Shown: in pieces, positions 44,169 to 53,495 of the stretch | Numbering within the stretch: position 1 is the first letter of the stretch | Layout: each line of letters starts with the position of its first letter | NCBI GenBank assembly: GCA_937925815.1 | Contig: CALAMQ010000031.1 | Coordinates: 1-54,654, forward strand | Direction of reading: 5' to 3' | DNA from: an uncultured Granulosicoccaceae bacterium | Lineage (GTDB): Bacteria > Pseudomonadota > Gammaproteobacteria > CALCKW01 | DNA length: 54,654 nt | Notes under the pieces: generated by a model | What the model was told of the DNA's origin: nothing | Database searches by the model: none | The model's input: only the letters and a program-made list of their open reading frames with translations | Translations under genes and position numbers: made by a program

Positions 44169-44828
44169 ATGTTTTTCCGATGCTTGCTCTTAATTGTCGC
44201 TGCGACCGCGCTGCCGGCACTCGCGGTTTACACCTACCAGCGCCACGCACCCATTATAGAATCGGCGGTGCTTGAACCGGCTCAGGCTCTTGTCGACGCC
44301 CAACCCGATCACGCACTGACGATCGAGGCTGAAGGTCGGGACTTGTATGTCAGCGGCAGTATGCCCGCCACAGGCGCGCTACAGCGACTGATCACAGACT
44401 TGAAAGACGTCGACGGCGTGCGCCGTGTTAACACCATCGCCGTGCGCCTGGAAGACACTGACAAAACCACTGAATCAGACACTGGCTTCTCGAGTCGGAT
44501 CTCCGCTGATGCACGGGGCATTGTCATATCCGGCGACGCACCGAGTCGTGCGGCGCGGGCTCGTGCACTCGCGCTCACTGGATCGGACAACGAACTGGCT
44601 ATCAACCCACTCGGAGATGAGGCCTGGACAGATCTCGTTGTGTTGATTACTCGCTACCGTCGGCAATTTGACAGCTTGGACATGACCTACCGTGATTCAG
44701 TTGCGACCATTCGTGGAACAACCACCAATCGCGACGCGCTGTCCGAACTCAAAATAGACCTTTCCAAGGTGTTAACAACCCGCATGAACATCATAGAGAA
44801 GCTCGAATTGCTGGACTCTGGGGCCTAA
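44169..44828 (+). CDS. Membrane-anchored BON-like domain protein
   Basis: The product is 219 residues. An N-terminal signal/anchor helix (about 3-21, L-L-L-I-V-A-A-T-A-L-P-A-L-A) precedes two repeats that look like BON domains. Each has an L-x-V-S-G-x-x-P/D strand: D-L-Y-V-S-G-S-M-P near 58-66 and G-I-V-I-S-G-D-A-P near 118-126. V-D-G-V-R-R-V-N-T-I, a standard BON helix-strand edge, follows the first. BON domains bind phospholipid or protein in the periplasm and often pair with OmpA domains (as in ArfA-type proteins). The OmpA-domain gene ~1 kb downstream on the same strand fits this. Specific function unknown. Confidence 0.65.
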   Translation: MFFRCLLLIVAATALPALAVYTYQRHAPIIESAVLEPAQALVDAQPDHALTIEAEGRDLYVSGSMPATGALQRLITDLKDVDGVRRVNTIAVRLEDTDKTTESDTGFSSRISADARGIVISGDAPSRAARARALALTGSDNELAINPLGDEAWTDLVVLITRYRRQFDSLDMTYRDSVATIRGTTTNRDALSELKIDLSKVLTTRMNIIEKLELLDSGA

Positions 44829-45137
44829 GCGCCAACAGCGCCTTGGCGATCGCCGCGTATAGTTCAAATCCAAACGACGCTCGCACTTTCGCCTCCAACG
44901 CCAATCAGATAGGCTGGGTTGATAGTCTGCAAATACAACAACGGTTCAAGTGAGCACCCATTTGCAGACGAAAAATACAATTTCATCGCCCTGATGATAG
45001 GTCGGGGTTTACACGCCAAAGGCGCTGCAGGCGGGCATTGTTGCGGCACGCAGGCTCTCCAGTTGAGCGGTGTTGCGGCAGTTCCCATTTGGTGAATAGT
45101 CCCAGCGTCCAATGGCGACACAACAGGAGTGGCCGTC
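44829..45137. other. Intergenic stretch in the envelope cluster
   Basis: These 309 bases contain no gene I accept. A 6-bp inverted repeat (CGCCAA / TTGGCG, 44830-44848) follows the BON-like gene stop without a T-run. The end holds a strong AGGAG ribosome site (45124-45128) for the next gene. A minus-strand open frame across 44864-45271 looks non-coding. Confidence 0.5.
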
Positions 45138-45740
45138 ATGAGTATGTGGTTTTGGGTGTTGATTGCAGCAGCGTTGATTCTCGGCGCGAAATGGCTTTTC
45201 TCGCGGGGCGCTGCAGCTGACACAGCGAGCGTCGACAGCTCTGCAACACCACCGTCAGCGACTCCGACCACTCAATCCGACGTGCAGGCCGTAAGCGATA
45301 CGCTGGCGGCAGAGACAGATAGCGCGGTCCCCGACACGGCGACTGATGTTGCTGATGCGGCAGGCACAGTTGATGACGCAGCGGCCGCCGTGCGTGAATC
45401 AGCGACCAACATGGCCGCGACCGCAGGCCAAACCATTACTGGCGCGTCAGCCTCTTTAAGCGCCTCTAACGACACCGCACTTGAACCCGCAGCCGTGGCC
45501 GAAAATGGCAATTCGGCAGACACCGATGACGCGTCGTCGAACGACACCGGTGATTCCATCTCCACAAAGCCCAGTGATAACACCCTGACTCTCGACTCAA
45601 ATCCAGCAACTTCGCCGGATACGCTGTCAGATGCGGCACACGTCAGTGCCGACGTGCGAGAACCCACGGCAACCGAAGCCGTCAGCTGCAATGCACGTCG
45701 CATTCGGGGCAATAGCAAATCCTATGTATCATTGGCCTAA
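45138..45740 (+). CDS. Membrane-anchored Ala/Ser/Thr/Asp-rich low-complexity protein
   Basis: The product is 200 residues from an ATG with AGGAG nine bases upstream. An N-terminal helix (M-S-M-W-F-W-V-L-I-A-A-A-L-I-L-G) with no cleavage or lipobox signal is followed by ~160 residues almost wholly of Ala, Ser, Thr, Asp, Glu, Val and Pro, strongly acidic and probably disordered. It ends in a short basic tail with one Cys (S-C-N-A-R-R-I-R-G-N). I recognise no family. An extended periplasmic or surface spacer is the natural reading. It is 94 bases upstream of the coiled-coil OmpA gene, with a nearly identical ribosome-site sequence. Confidence 0.6.
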   Translation: MSMWFWVLIAAALILGAKWLFSRGAAADTASVDSSATPPSATPTTQSDVQAVSDTLAAETDSAVPDTATDVADAAGTVDDAAAAVRESATNMAATAGQTITGASASLSASNDTALEPAAVAENGNSADTDDASSNDTGDSISTKPSDNTLTLDSNPATSPDTLSDAAHVSADVREPTATEAVSCNARRIRGNSKSYVSLA

Positions 45741-45834
45741 TACGACCGGCTGATTCGTTTGCTGTCACAGGCGAACACCACTGTCACTAGGCAATACGCA
45801 ATCACCTGGATTGCAGCCAACAGGAGATTTACCA

Positions 45835-48800
45835 ATGCGAAACCGTCCACACCGACAGCGCGGCGTGCTGCAAGCACTGACACCAGCGGCGCTGGCTGCA
45901 GCAGCCATTTTATTCATGGCTGTGGTCGTACGGTTTTGCGCACCGAGTCCTTCAACTCAAACGGCCGCTGACCCAGTCGCAACCGTCAACGAGGAACTCA
46001 GCGCGGCGCAGACCACAGCAGATGATCTAGAGGCCCAACTGACAGAGGCCTTGAGCGCGTCTGCGACGGCCGCCTCCTCGCTTGAATCCGTGCAGCAAGA
46101 TCTCACCGAGACCACAACCGCACTGGCCGACATTACCGCAGAACGCGATCAACTCGCGCAAGAACGCGCCACACTGATCGACGAGACCATCGCGCCATTG
46201 GAAGCGGAAGTGGTGTCGTTGCAGTCTGCACTCAACGAACGCGATACCACCATTGATACTTTGAGCACCGCCCGCGACGAGGCTGTAGCGTCGATCGAGT
46301 CGCTCGACTCAGAGAGCAAGGCAACCATTGAACAGCTCAAGACCGAAGTCGACACACTCAGCCAACAAGTCGACGACTTAAACCTGCAAGTCCAATCACG
46401 CAGCGAATTGGTCGATGCGGGCAACGCATCACTGGGTGAATTGGAGTCTGATCTGGCGCAAACCAATGTCGCGCTCGTCGATGCCACAACGGCAAAAGCT
46501 GCGCTTGAAACGGAGCTCGCCAGTGCGCAAGCCGAACTCAGCGAGACGCGAGCAGCACTCGACTCGGCGCAACAAGAATTGGCCGGACTCAACGAGAACG
46601 CCACGACTCTGTCAAACAAAGTTGCACAGACAAGCGGTGCTGCGAGTTTGCTCGAAGAGCAGTTGTCATTTGCACGTGGCGAGAATCAGGATCTGCAAAC
46701 GCGTTTCGAAGAACTTACTCTCGCTTATACATCACTTGAGGATCAAGCAGCCGCGCAAGCCGCGGAGCATCAATCGCAGATCAACCTTCTCACCCGCCAA
46801 CTCGACGGCGAGCGCGAGGCCATGTCTACGACCTCAACGGCAATGCAGAGTGAACTAGAGGGTGTTCAGAGCCAACTCGAAACCGCCACAGCGCAGACCA
46901 TTCCGACCCTTGAACTCGAAGTACAGAACCTGACGCAAGAGCGCGACGACTTACTCGGCGTACGCGCCGCGCTCGAATCCGATATCGGGAAATTACAGCA
47001 GGAGTACGACGCCGTCAGTGCAGAGCGCAACAGCTTGAATGACAGCGCAGCGCAGCTCATGAGTGATCTCGATACTGCACGTGGAGAATCGACCAGCCTC
47101 AATGCACTCATGGCCACAGCCAAGTCTGAAACCAACGCCCGTGTCACAGACTTGCAATCGACTATCGATACACAGCTCGGTGAGATTGCCACGCTGCAAT
47201 CGGCGGTAGATGATGCCAACAACACGCGTGACCAAGCTACCGAGGCACTCGGTAAATTGCGTCGGGAATTTGATGCCCTGTCCGACGGGGTTGATGACCA
47301 GGTGCTGGCAGAGGCTGACAAGTTTGGTTTGGAAATTGACGGATTAAATACAGAGATCGTCAATTTGCAAGGCCTTAACACCTCGCTCGAAGAGACCGTT
47401 GGCGGTTTGAATGAAACCGTAACGGGCCTAAAAACTGAGCTCACTGCTGTCACTGAAGAACGCGACGTACTCAGTGTCACTGTCGATGAGCAGCTCGCAT
47501 CGCTCTCAGAGTTGACCGCAGAGACCGACCAACTTGAGACCTTGAACACGCAAGTACAGTCACTCACTGACACCAACACAGAGCTTGCCGGTACTGTGAG
47601 CACTCTGACTGAGACGGTTGCCTCGCTGGAGGGGGAGCTTGCGACTGTCGCAACAGAACGCGACGGATTGGCCACGCGCCTTGACACTGAGCTGGCAGCA
47701 CTGGACACCAGTCAGTCGACCGCTCTCACTGCCGAGACAGCCGTCGAGGAGTTGACGGGCAAAGTGCTCGAACTCGAGACGCAGTTGCTCGACCTCGGTG
47801 CAGAACGCGATGCATTGAACGCCGAACTCGACACGGTTCGCGAGGCCCGTGATACGCTCGAAACGCAAGTTGGCAACCTGTCTTCAGAGGCTGAACGGCT
47901 GCGCGCAGACATCGCCAGCGGTCAGACCGAGACCCAGGGACTCAAAGGGCAAGTCGCAGACTTTATCGCAACGCTCGGGCAACGCGATGACGAACAAGCC
48001 TCACTGGTGAGCGAACTTGAATCGCTAAAGCCGGTTGTCGGTGAACGCGACAATGCGGTGGCTGAAGTCGCCACACTCACAGAACAGGCCGAGAATTTAC
48101 AAGCCGAGATCACGGCAAAATCGGCAGAGCTTGTGGCCATCACTGACGAGCGCAATACGCTGCAAAGTGATGTGAGTGAACTTCAAGTAACAGTTGAAAA
48201 CCTCGCCTCACTCGAAGGCGAAAAGACAGAACTCACAACCGCACTCAGCGCACGCGACGCCACCATCGACGATCAGCTCGCAACCATCAGCACACTTGAA
48301 GACACCGTCTCCAGTCTGCAGGAAGACGTGAGTACGGCCACGAACCGCCAACAAGCTCTGTCAACCGAGATCGAGTCGTTAATGGAGCAACGAGACGCAC
48401 TCAACGCTCAGCTATCAGAGCCCGCAGACGCCGCTGCATCCTTGCAAGATCGCTTGGCATCCGAGCTCGCCGATGTCGACGCGGCCACGTTTCGCGCAGA
48501 CACCGACGGCAGCGTGGTCATTGAGCTTGCAAATGGCGCGCTGTTTAATTCGGGTCGTGCCCAGTTGAGCGACAGCGGCAGGCGACTGATGAGTCGTATC
48601 GGACAGTCATTGGCGAACTTCGAAAACACGCTCAGTGTCGAAGGACACACCGACAATGTGCCGATCAATGACGCCCTGCGAGACTTTTACCCATCCAACT
48701 GGGAACTGTCGCTCGCACGCGCTAACTCCACCACGCGTTACCTGCAACAAGCCGTTAACATCGACCCAAGCCGACTTCGCGCAACAGGCTTTGGTGAGTT

Positions 48801-48882
48801 CAGCCCACTTGTAGAGAACGACACTTGGCAAAACCGGGCGCGCAACCGCCGCGTCGAAATTCGGGTAATGCCGCTGCGCTGA
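45835..48882 (+). CDS. Giant coiled-coil protein with C-terminal OmpA/MotB peptidoglycan-binding domain
   Basis: The product is about 1015 residues from an ATG with AGGAGA upstream. A basic N-terminus and one membrane helix (about 15-34) precede ~840 residues (about 50-885) of almost continuous heptad-like Leu/Ala, Glu, Gln, Asp and Thr sequence, predicted as long coiled coil. The last ~130 residues are an OmpA-like domain. It has G-A-L-F-N-S-G-R-A-Q-L, E-G-H-T-D-N-V-P-I and the end N-R-A-R-N-R-R-V-E-I-R, the residues that grip diaminopimelate. An inner-membrane-to-cell-wall tether is inferred. It is convergent with hrpB. Its repetitive codons create many false open frames on the other strand. 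Confidence 0.88.
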   Translation: MRNRPHRQRGVLQALTPAALAAAAILFMAVVVRFCAPSPSTQTAADPVATVNEELSAAQTTADDLEAQLTEALSASATAASSLESVQQDLTETTTALADITAERDQLAQERATLIDETIAPLEAEVVSLQSALNERDTTIDTLSTARDEAVASIESLDSESKATIEQLKTEVDTLSQQVDDLNLQVQSRSELVDAGNASLGELESDLAQTNVALVDATTAKAALETELASAQAELSETRAALDSAQQELAGLNENATTLSNKVAQTSGAASLLEEQLSFARGENQDLQTRFEELTLAYTSLEDQAAAQAAEHQSQINLLTRQLDGEREAMSTTSTAMQSELEGVQSQLETATAQTIPTLELEVQNLTQERDDLLGVRAALESDIGKLQQEYDAVSAERNSLNDSAAQLMSDLDTARGESTSLNALMATAKSETNARVTDLQSTIDTQLGEIATLQSAVDDANNTRDQATEALGKLRREFDALSDGVDDQVLAEADKFGLEIDGLNTEIVNLQGLNTSLEETVGGLNETVTGLKTELTAVTEERDVLSVTVDEQLASLSELTAETDQLETLNTQVQSLTDTNTELAGTVSTLTETVASLEGELATVATERDGLATRLDTELAALDTSQSTALTAETAVEELTGKVLELETQLLDLGAERDALNAELDTVREARDTLETQVGNLSSEAERLRADIASGQTETQGLKGQVADFIATLGQRDDEQASLVSELESLKPVVGERDNAVAEVATLTEQAENLQAEITAKSAELVAITDERNTLQSDVSELQVTVENLASLEGEKTELTTALSARDATIDDQLATISTLEDTVSSLQEDVSTATNRQQALSTEIESLMEQRDALNAQLSEPADAAASLQDRLASELADVDAATFRADTDGSVVIELANGALFNSGRAQLSDSGRRLMSRIGQSLANFENTLSVEGHTDNVPINDALRDFYPSNWELSLARANSTTRYLQQAVNIDPSRLRATGFGEFSPLVENDTWQNRARNRRVEIRVMPLR

Positions 48883-48888
48883 ACCCGG

Positions 48889-51354
48889 TCAGGGCTTGCG
48901 TTTCACGCCTGCTGCGCGCGCTTTGGTGTACGCAGTGGGTGTGGCGCTAACCGGGTCCTCAGGCCAGGGGTGTTTGGGGTATCGACCGCGCGTCTGTTTT
49001 CGCACTTCAGGATACGCTTGGCGCCAGAAGCTCTCGAGGTCTTCAGTGACCGCCAGCGCGCGCCCGGCCGGTGACAGCAAATGCATCCGCACTGGTACGC
49101 GCCCCCCGGCGAGTACAGGGCCACGCTCTGTACCAAACATCTCCTGCAATTTGATATTCAGGTCCACCCCGCCCTCTCGGTAACTCAATGTCGCGTCACG
49201 ACCAGAGGGCACCGGCACGCGTATGGGCAACACCTGATCCAACTGCGCGCGGACCGACCAGGGCAACCGCGCCAACAACAGCGGCATCAACGCCACCCGT
49301 TTGATATCTGACAAACGCTTTATGCCAATCGCGTGCGGCGCGAGCCACTGGTCGAGTTCGCCCAAGAGCGTGTCATCGTCGAAGGCCGGCACCTCATCCG
49401 CACTGATTTTCAGCTCACTAAACAACGTCACTCGGTGCTGTAGTGCGATCTCAGTCTCCGACCAACCGAGAACCCAGAGCCCTTGAGCGCGTACCGCTTC
49501 CATCAACGCCGTGCACACAGCTGACGCGTCGGGCTTATGCAGCGGCTCTGCATGCAGCGTGATGGCACCGAGAAGACGACGTCGCTCGGCCACAACCTGT
49601 GCGCTTTTGTCATCCCATTGAACCCGGTCTTGCACGCTCACCAATCCCGGATTCAACGCCAGAACGGTGTCCAAATCGAGTGGCTGGGCTCGTGTGATGC
49701 GGGCGTCGCGACCGGCGCCGCTAAGCTCGAACGCAACAACACAAGGCGTGCCGATCAAACTGTCTTGCTCACCAAGGCTCGCACCCAATCCATTGCTCAA
49801 CTGGTAGCGGTGGCCAGACCCTACTCGCAACACCGCTATGCGGTCGGCGTACACCTGAGCCAGAAGAGCGTCTAAGGGCCGCGCCTCTTTGTCGCCTATA
49901 CCGCGCAATCTCGAGCGCACCCGTTGCGCGTTGCGTTCGAGCCGCTTGCGGTCTCCCGCCACAACGAAAGCCACCGAGTCAGACTCGCCGCGGCCGGCTT
50001 CTGCGAGCGCAGAGACAAGCGCCAGCGCAGCCTCGGCACAGCCGTGCACTTTGCCCAGCAACGCCAGCGCCGCGAGGCGCACCGGCAGTCCAAGCTGAGC
50101 CAGAATACGGCCATCGGCTGTCACTTGCCCTTTCGCGTCAAGCGCTCCCAGTTGCCTGAGCAACGATTCGGCCGCAGCCACTTGCGGAGCTGGCGGCACA
50201 TCTTGCCAGCGCAATGCAATAACATCTTGCACACCCCATAGCCGCAGCTGCAAAACCAGATCGCTTAGATCGGCGTGCTCAACTTCTGCCTGCCAATGGG
50301 AAGCACGGCGAGTGTGTGTACTCTCTGACCACAAGCGGTAGCACCATCCAGGCGCGGTGCGTCCAGCGCGACCCGCTCGCTGACTGGCACTCGCTTGTGA
50401 AGCGTCGACAGTGCGCAGCCGAGTGGCACCAGACCCGGCTTCATACTCGGCGCGACGTTCGAGTCCGGCATCTACCACAACGCGAACGCCTGGCAAGGTG
50501 ACTGATGTCTCGGCTATTGCCGACGACACAATCACTCGCCGTTTTTCGGCCACTCGCAATGCACTGCGCTGCAACGCATTCGAGAGCGACCCATGCAACG
50601 CCACAGCGTCAATGCCCGCTGGCAACTGCTGAGACAGGCGCTGCAAAACCGCGCGTATTTCCCGCATCCCAGGCAGAAAAACCAGCACATCGCCATCGTG
50701 CGCAGACACGGCCTCGCGCACCGTCTTGCACACAGTTTGCACTAACTCAGGAGCGCCTGGCCTAGCACACCAAATGACTTCAACCGGATGCTGACGACCT
50801 GCACAGTGAATGACAGGCGCGTCATCGAGCACGCGTGCAAGGGCTGATCGGTTGACGGTCGCAGACATCAACAACAGGCGCAAATCGGAGCGCAGAGCTG
50901 ATTGCGAATCCAAACACAGCGCAAGCGCGAGGTCCGATTGCAAGCTGCGCTCGTGAAATTCATCGAATATCACAAGCCCAACACCCCCGAGCTCCGGGTC
51001 TTGCTGCAAACGCCGCGTGAGCAATCCTTCTGTGATGACTTCAATGCGCACGGCTGCGCCGCCGACGCGATCATCGCGTGTCGACAGACCCACTGTCTGC
51101 CCAAGCGGCTCACCGCGATTCTCAGCGAGACGCTCAGCGACCGCTCGCGCGGCCAACCGACGCGGTTCCAACATCAGGATTCGCTGGCCCGCGAGCCACG
51201 ATTCATCAAGCAGCGCGAGCGGCACCCCCGTGCTCTTGCCAGCACCAGGCTCGGCTTCGAGCACTGCATTGCCCACGACAAGTGCGCTGCACAGTGAATC
51301 AACGACAGCGGCAACACCAAGCGATTGCGGCAGTTCAGCGAGGCGCACAGACAC
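48889..51354 (-). CDS. hrpB: ATP-dependent helicase HrpB
   Basis: The 821-residue DEAH-box helicase has Walker A E-P-G-A-G-K-S-T (about 35-42), the D-E-F-H box in V-I-F-D-E-F-H-E-R-S, S-A-T, and motif VI Q-R-A-G-R-A-G-R. The C-terminal HrpB-specific domain ends with R-G-R-Y-P-K-H-P-W-P-E-D-P, a motif that separates HrpB from HrpA. The start is a GTG with AGAGGG just upstream. Cellular role is poorly defined in bacteria; RNA processing is often suggested. It is convergent with the coiled-coil gene (six bases apart) and divergent from the CoA-lyase gene. Confidence 0.95.
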   Translation of the reverse strand: MSVRLAELPQSLGVAAVVDSLCSALVVGNAVLEAEPGAGKSTGVPLALLDESWLAGQRILMLEPRRLAARAVAERLAENRGEPLGQTVGLSTRDDRVGGAAVRIEVITEGLLTRRLQQDPELGGVGLVIFDEFHERSLQSDLALALCLDSQSALRSDLRLLLMSATVNRSALARVLDDAPVIHCAGRQHPVEVIWCARPGAPELVQTVCKTVREAVSAHDGDVLVFLPGMREIRAVLQRLSQQLPAGIDAVALHGSLSNALQRSALRVAEKRRVIVSSAIAETSVTLPGVRVVVDAGLERRAEYEAGSGATRLRTVDASQASASQRAGRAGRTAPGWCYRLWSESTHTRRASHWQAEVEHADLSDLVLQLRLWGVQDVIALRWQDVPPAPQVAAAESLLRQLGALDAKGQVTADGRILAQLGLPVRLAALALLGKVHGCAEAALALVSALAEAGRGESDSVAFVVAGDRKRLERNAQRVRSRLRGIGDKEARPLDALLAQVYADRIAVLRVGSGHRYQLSNGLGASLGEQDSLIGTPCVVAFELSGAGRDARITRAQPLDLDTVLALNPGLVSVQDRVQWDDKSAQVVAERRRLLGAITLHAEPLHKPDASAVCTALMEAVRAQGLWVLGWSETEIALQHRVTLFSELKISADEVPAFDDDTLLGELDQWLAPHAIGIKRLSDIKRVALMPLLLARLPWSVRAQLDQVLPIRVPVPSGRDATLSYREGGVDLNIKLQEMFGTERGPVLAGGRVPVRMHLLSPAGRALAVTEDLESFWRQAYPEVRKQTRGRYPKHPWPEDPVSATPTAYTKARAAGVKRKP

Positions 51355-51506
51355 CCTCTTGCACTGGAGAATTGAAAGAGTACGGCATCGGCTTCCGCGT
51401 TCGGTGGTTCACGCTACAGTATAGCGAGCAACCTGAACACGCCCTTGAGCAAGCCCTACAGGGCGCTCATTGCACCCTGTCTGTAGCCACCCGCTGGAGA
51501 GACTCA

Positions 51507-52370
51507 ATGTCACAATCCGCCGACCATACGCCCCGCCGCAGTGTGCTGTTCGTGCCAGCCAACAACGGCCGCGCGATAGCCAAAGCGCCGAGTTTGCCTG
51601 CCGACGCTGTCGCAATTGATCTCGAGGACGCGGTGGCAGAAGACGACAAAGACGCCGCGCGCGCGGCGCTTGCTGGCATTGTCGATTCACTCAAACGTGA
51701 GCAACCCGAATTGTGGGTGCGTATCAACGCCACCGACAGCGCGCACGGAATGGCTGATTTGCGTGCGATTTCCCCGCTGGATATCACTGGGGTCATCTTG
51801 CCAAAAGTCGAAAATCCCGACGCAGTACACCGCACCGGGGTTTTACTCGGAGACGCCAAACAACTCACCGTCATGATTGAAACCCCGCGTGGGGTGCTCA
51901 ACGCCGCGGCCTGCTGCGCCGCCCACGAGAACGTCCGCGTTGCATTGCTCGGTGGTCAGGATCTCGCCGCAGATTTGAAGTTGCCACCAGACAACCCTGA
52001 CCGACAGGCATTGAACAGCGCGATGCAATTGTTGGTGCTCGCAGCGCGCGCAGCGGGCATCAGCGTGCTCGACAGCGTGTGCGCCGACTACCAAAACGAA
52101 GACATTCTGCTCGCCGAGTGCGAACAGGCGAGACAGTTCGGATTTGACGGCAAAGCCGCCATTCACCCAGCGCAACTCGACGTGATCAACCGGACCTTCA
52201 GCGTCAGCGACGCGGTGCTCGCCGAGGCCGAAGCAGTTTTGGCGAGTTTTGAGACGGCTGTCGCCCACGGCAAGAGTGTCGCCACGTTAAACGGTCGCAT
52301 GATTGAATCTCTGCACGCGGCACACGCCCGTGCGGTCATTGGGCGGGCCAGTCGCGAACGCGCGCGTTGA
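51507..52370 (+). CDS. CoA ester lyase (citrate lyase beta / HpcH-HpaI family)
   Basis: The product is 287 residues from an ATG with TGGAGA upstream. The TIM-barrel signatures are R-R-S-V-L-F-V-P-A-N near the start, the metal/carboxylate motif A-I-D-L-E-D-A-V-A, V-R-I-N near 72-75, P-K-V-E at about 98-101, M-I-E-T-P-R-G, and F-D-G-K-A-A-I-H-P-A-Q near the C-terminus. Family members cleave malyl-CoA, citramalyl-CoA or 3-hydroxy-3-methylglutaryl-like CoA esters; no citrate lyase alpha or gamma genes are present, so citrate lyase itself is unlikely. It is divergent from hrpB and convergent with mltA. Confidence 0.88.
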   Translation: MSQSADHTPRRSVLFVPANNGRAIAKAPSLPADAVAIDLEDAVAEDDKDAARAALAGIVDSLKREQPELWVRINATDSAHGMADLRAISPLDITGVILPKVENPDAVHRTGVLLGDAKQLTVMIETPRGVLNAAACCAAHENVRVALLGGQDLAADLKLPPDNPDRQALNSAMQLLVLAARAAGISVLDSVCADYQNEDILLAECEQARQFGFDGKAAIHPAQLDVINRTFSVSDAVLAEAEAVLASFETAVAHGKSVATLNGRMIESLHAAHARAVIGRASRERAR

Positions 52371-52381
52371 ATGCGGAGTGT

Positions 52382-53491
52382 TCAGTCGCCCACGTCGCGC
52401 GGCGTTAACACATACAGTCGACCCCGTGAACGCTGAGTACCCGCGAGTTGTTCTGCCCGTTGACCTCGACCAAAGAAAATATCGGCGCGCGGCCCTCCAT
52501 TGATCGCGCCTCCGGTGTCTTGTGCCACCACCAGCCGGCGGTACGTAGTGCCGTCTGCAAGTTCGGTGTCGAGCCACAACAAACTGCCAAGAGGTATCAC
52601 GTCTGGATCAACCGCGACGCTGCGCTCTGGTGTCAATGGAACACCCAATGTACCAAGCGGGCCAGCGGCGTTGGCGGCGCCGCGCGAGTCAAAGAACACG
52701 TAGCTTGGGTTCTCGTTTAGAAGTGCTTGGGCTTGCTGCGGGTTGCGATCGAGCCAATCTCGAATGCTAAACAGCGAGACGGCTTCAAGCGGCAGCTCAC
52801 CGCGTTCCACCAACACCCGGCCAATCGAGACGTAGCGGTGGCCGTTCTGGTCGCTGTATCCGATTGCTTCAAGGTTGCCGTTGTCGAGTGCGACGATGCC
52901 AGAGCCCTGTACCTGTAGAAAAAAAGCGTCAACCGGATCATCCACCCACAGCAATTCTTCGCCCGCAAGCGGCCTGTCCTCGCCATCAATTTCAGCGCGT
53001 GTCCAATAGGGCACGACGCGCTGCCCATCGAGCCGACCACGCACGCGGTTACCCTCGAGCGCCGGGTAGCGCGAGGCCAGATCGAGCGTAACAAGGTCTT
53101 TCGGTGCACGGTACAGCGGCCAGCGGTAACGCTCTGAGCGGGCTTCGCTGCCACGCAGCAAGGGCTCGTAATACCCTGTGATCAGTCCATCACGTGCGCC
53201 AGACTCGCCGTACACCCGCCTCGCTTCAAAGCGCTCTGACAGCGTATCGAGCAAGCTGGTCTCGTTGTCGTGTTCCGCGACCACCCCACACCAAAGCGCA
53301 GCCGCCGTCCTTTGCGTTCCAACACACTGTGCACCGAGTGCTGCCAAGACACCCTTGGCGTCGTCCTCACCCCAACCGGGCACACGTTTATACGGCACCG
53401 CGTCTCCGATATGTGGATCGGGCGGAGCAAACACCGCACAACCACCAAGTAAAAGACACAACAAAACCGTGCTTGCAAAATGGGTTTTCAA
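52382..53491 (-). CDS. mltA: Membrane-bound lytic murein transglycosylase A
   Basis: The product is 369 residues from a TTG at 53491, chosen because GAGGA sits at the right distance and the signal peptide then starts K-T-H-F-A-S. A longer reading to 53572 would run into the ABC gene. The lipobox L-L-G-G-C gives an outer-membrane lipoprotein. It cleaves peptidoglycan glycan strands, forming 1,6-anhydro ends. Family motifs are G-Y-Y-E-P, the 3D-domain catalytic Asp segment A-Q-D-T-G-G-A-I-N-G, and R-A-D-I-F-F-G near the end. It starts four bases after the ABC exporter gene. Confidence 0.94.
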   Translation of the reverse strand: MKTHFASTVLLCLLLGGCAVFAPPDPHIGDAVPYKRVPGWGEDDAKGVLAALGAQCVGTQRTAAALWCGVVAEHDNETSLLDTLSERFEARRVYGESGARDGLITGYYEPLLRGSEARSERYRWPLYRAPKDLVTLDLASRYPALEGNRVRGRLDGQRVVPYWTRAEIDGEDRPLAGEELLWVDDPVDAFFLQVQGSGIVALDNGNLEAIGYSDQNGHRYVSIGRVLVERGELPLEAVSLFSIRDWLDRNPQQAQALLNENPSYVFFDSRGAANAAGPLGTLGVPLTPERSVAVDPDVIPLGSLLWLDTELADGTTYRRLVVAQDTGGAINGGPRADIFFGRGQRAEQLAGTQRSRGRLYVLTPRDVGD

Positions 53492-53495
53492 ACCT

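Noticed and set aside
44864-45271. Minus-strand frame of 135 codons in and beyond the gap before the low-complexity protein gene
   Set aside because: It overlaps a better-supported plus-strand start with a strong ribosome site. The translation has no recognisable domain and a mixed Pro/Ala composition typical of shadows.
45124-45834. Shared CAACAGGAG sequences as a repeat or mobile element
   Set aside because: The similarity is limited to the ribosome-site region and no terminal repeats or transposase are present.
46149-47708. Long minus-strand open frames (46149-46619, 46866-47708, Ser/Val-rich)
   Set aside because: They are antisense to the coiled-coil OmpA gene and arise from its repetitive Glu/Leu/Thr codons. 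Composition is monotonous and no ribosome site or domain is seen.
51078-51506. N-terminal extension of the CoA lyase to 51078
   Set aside because: It runs through the hrpB start and its His/Arg/Gln-rich translation is shadow-like; the ATG at 51507 has a good ribosome site.
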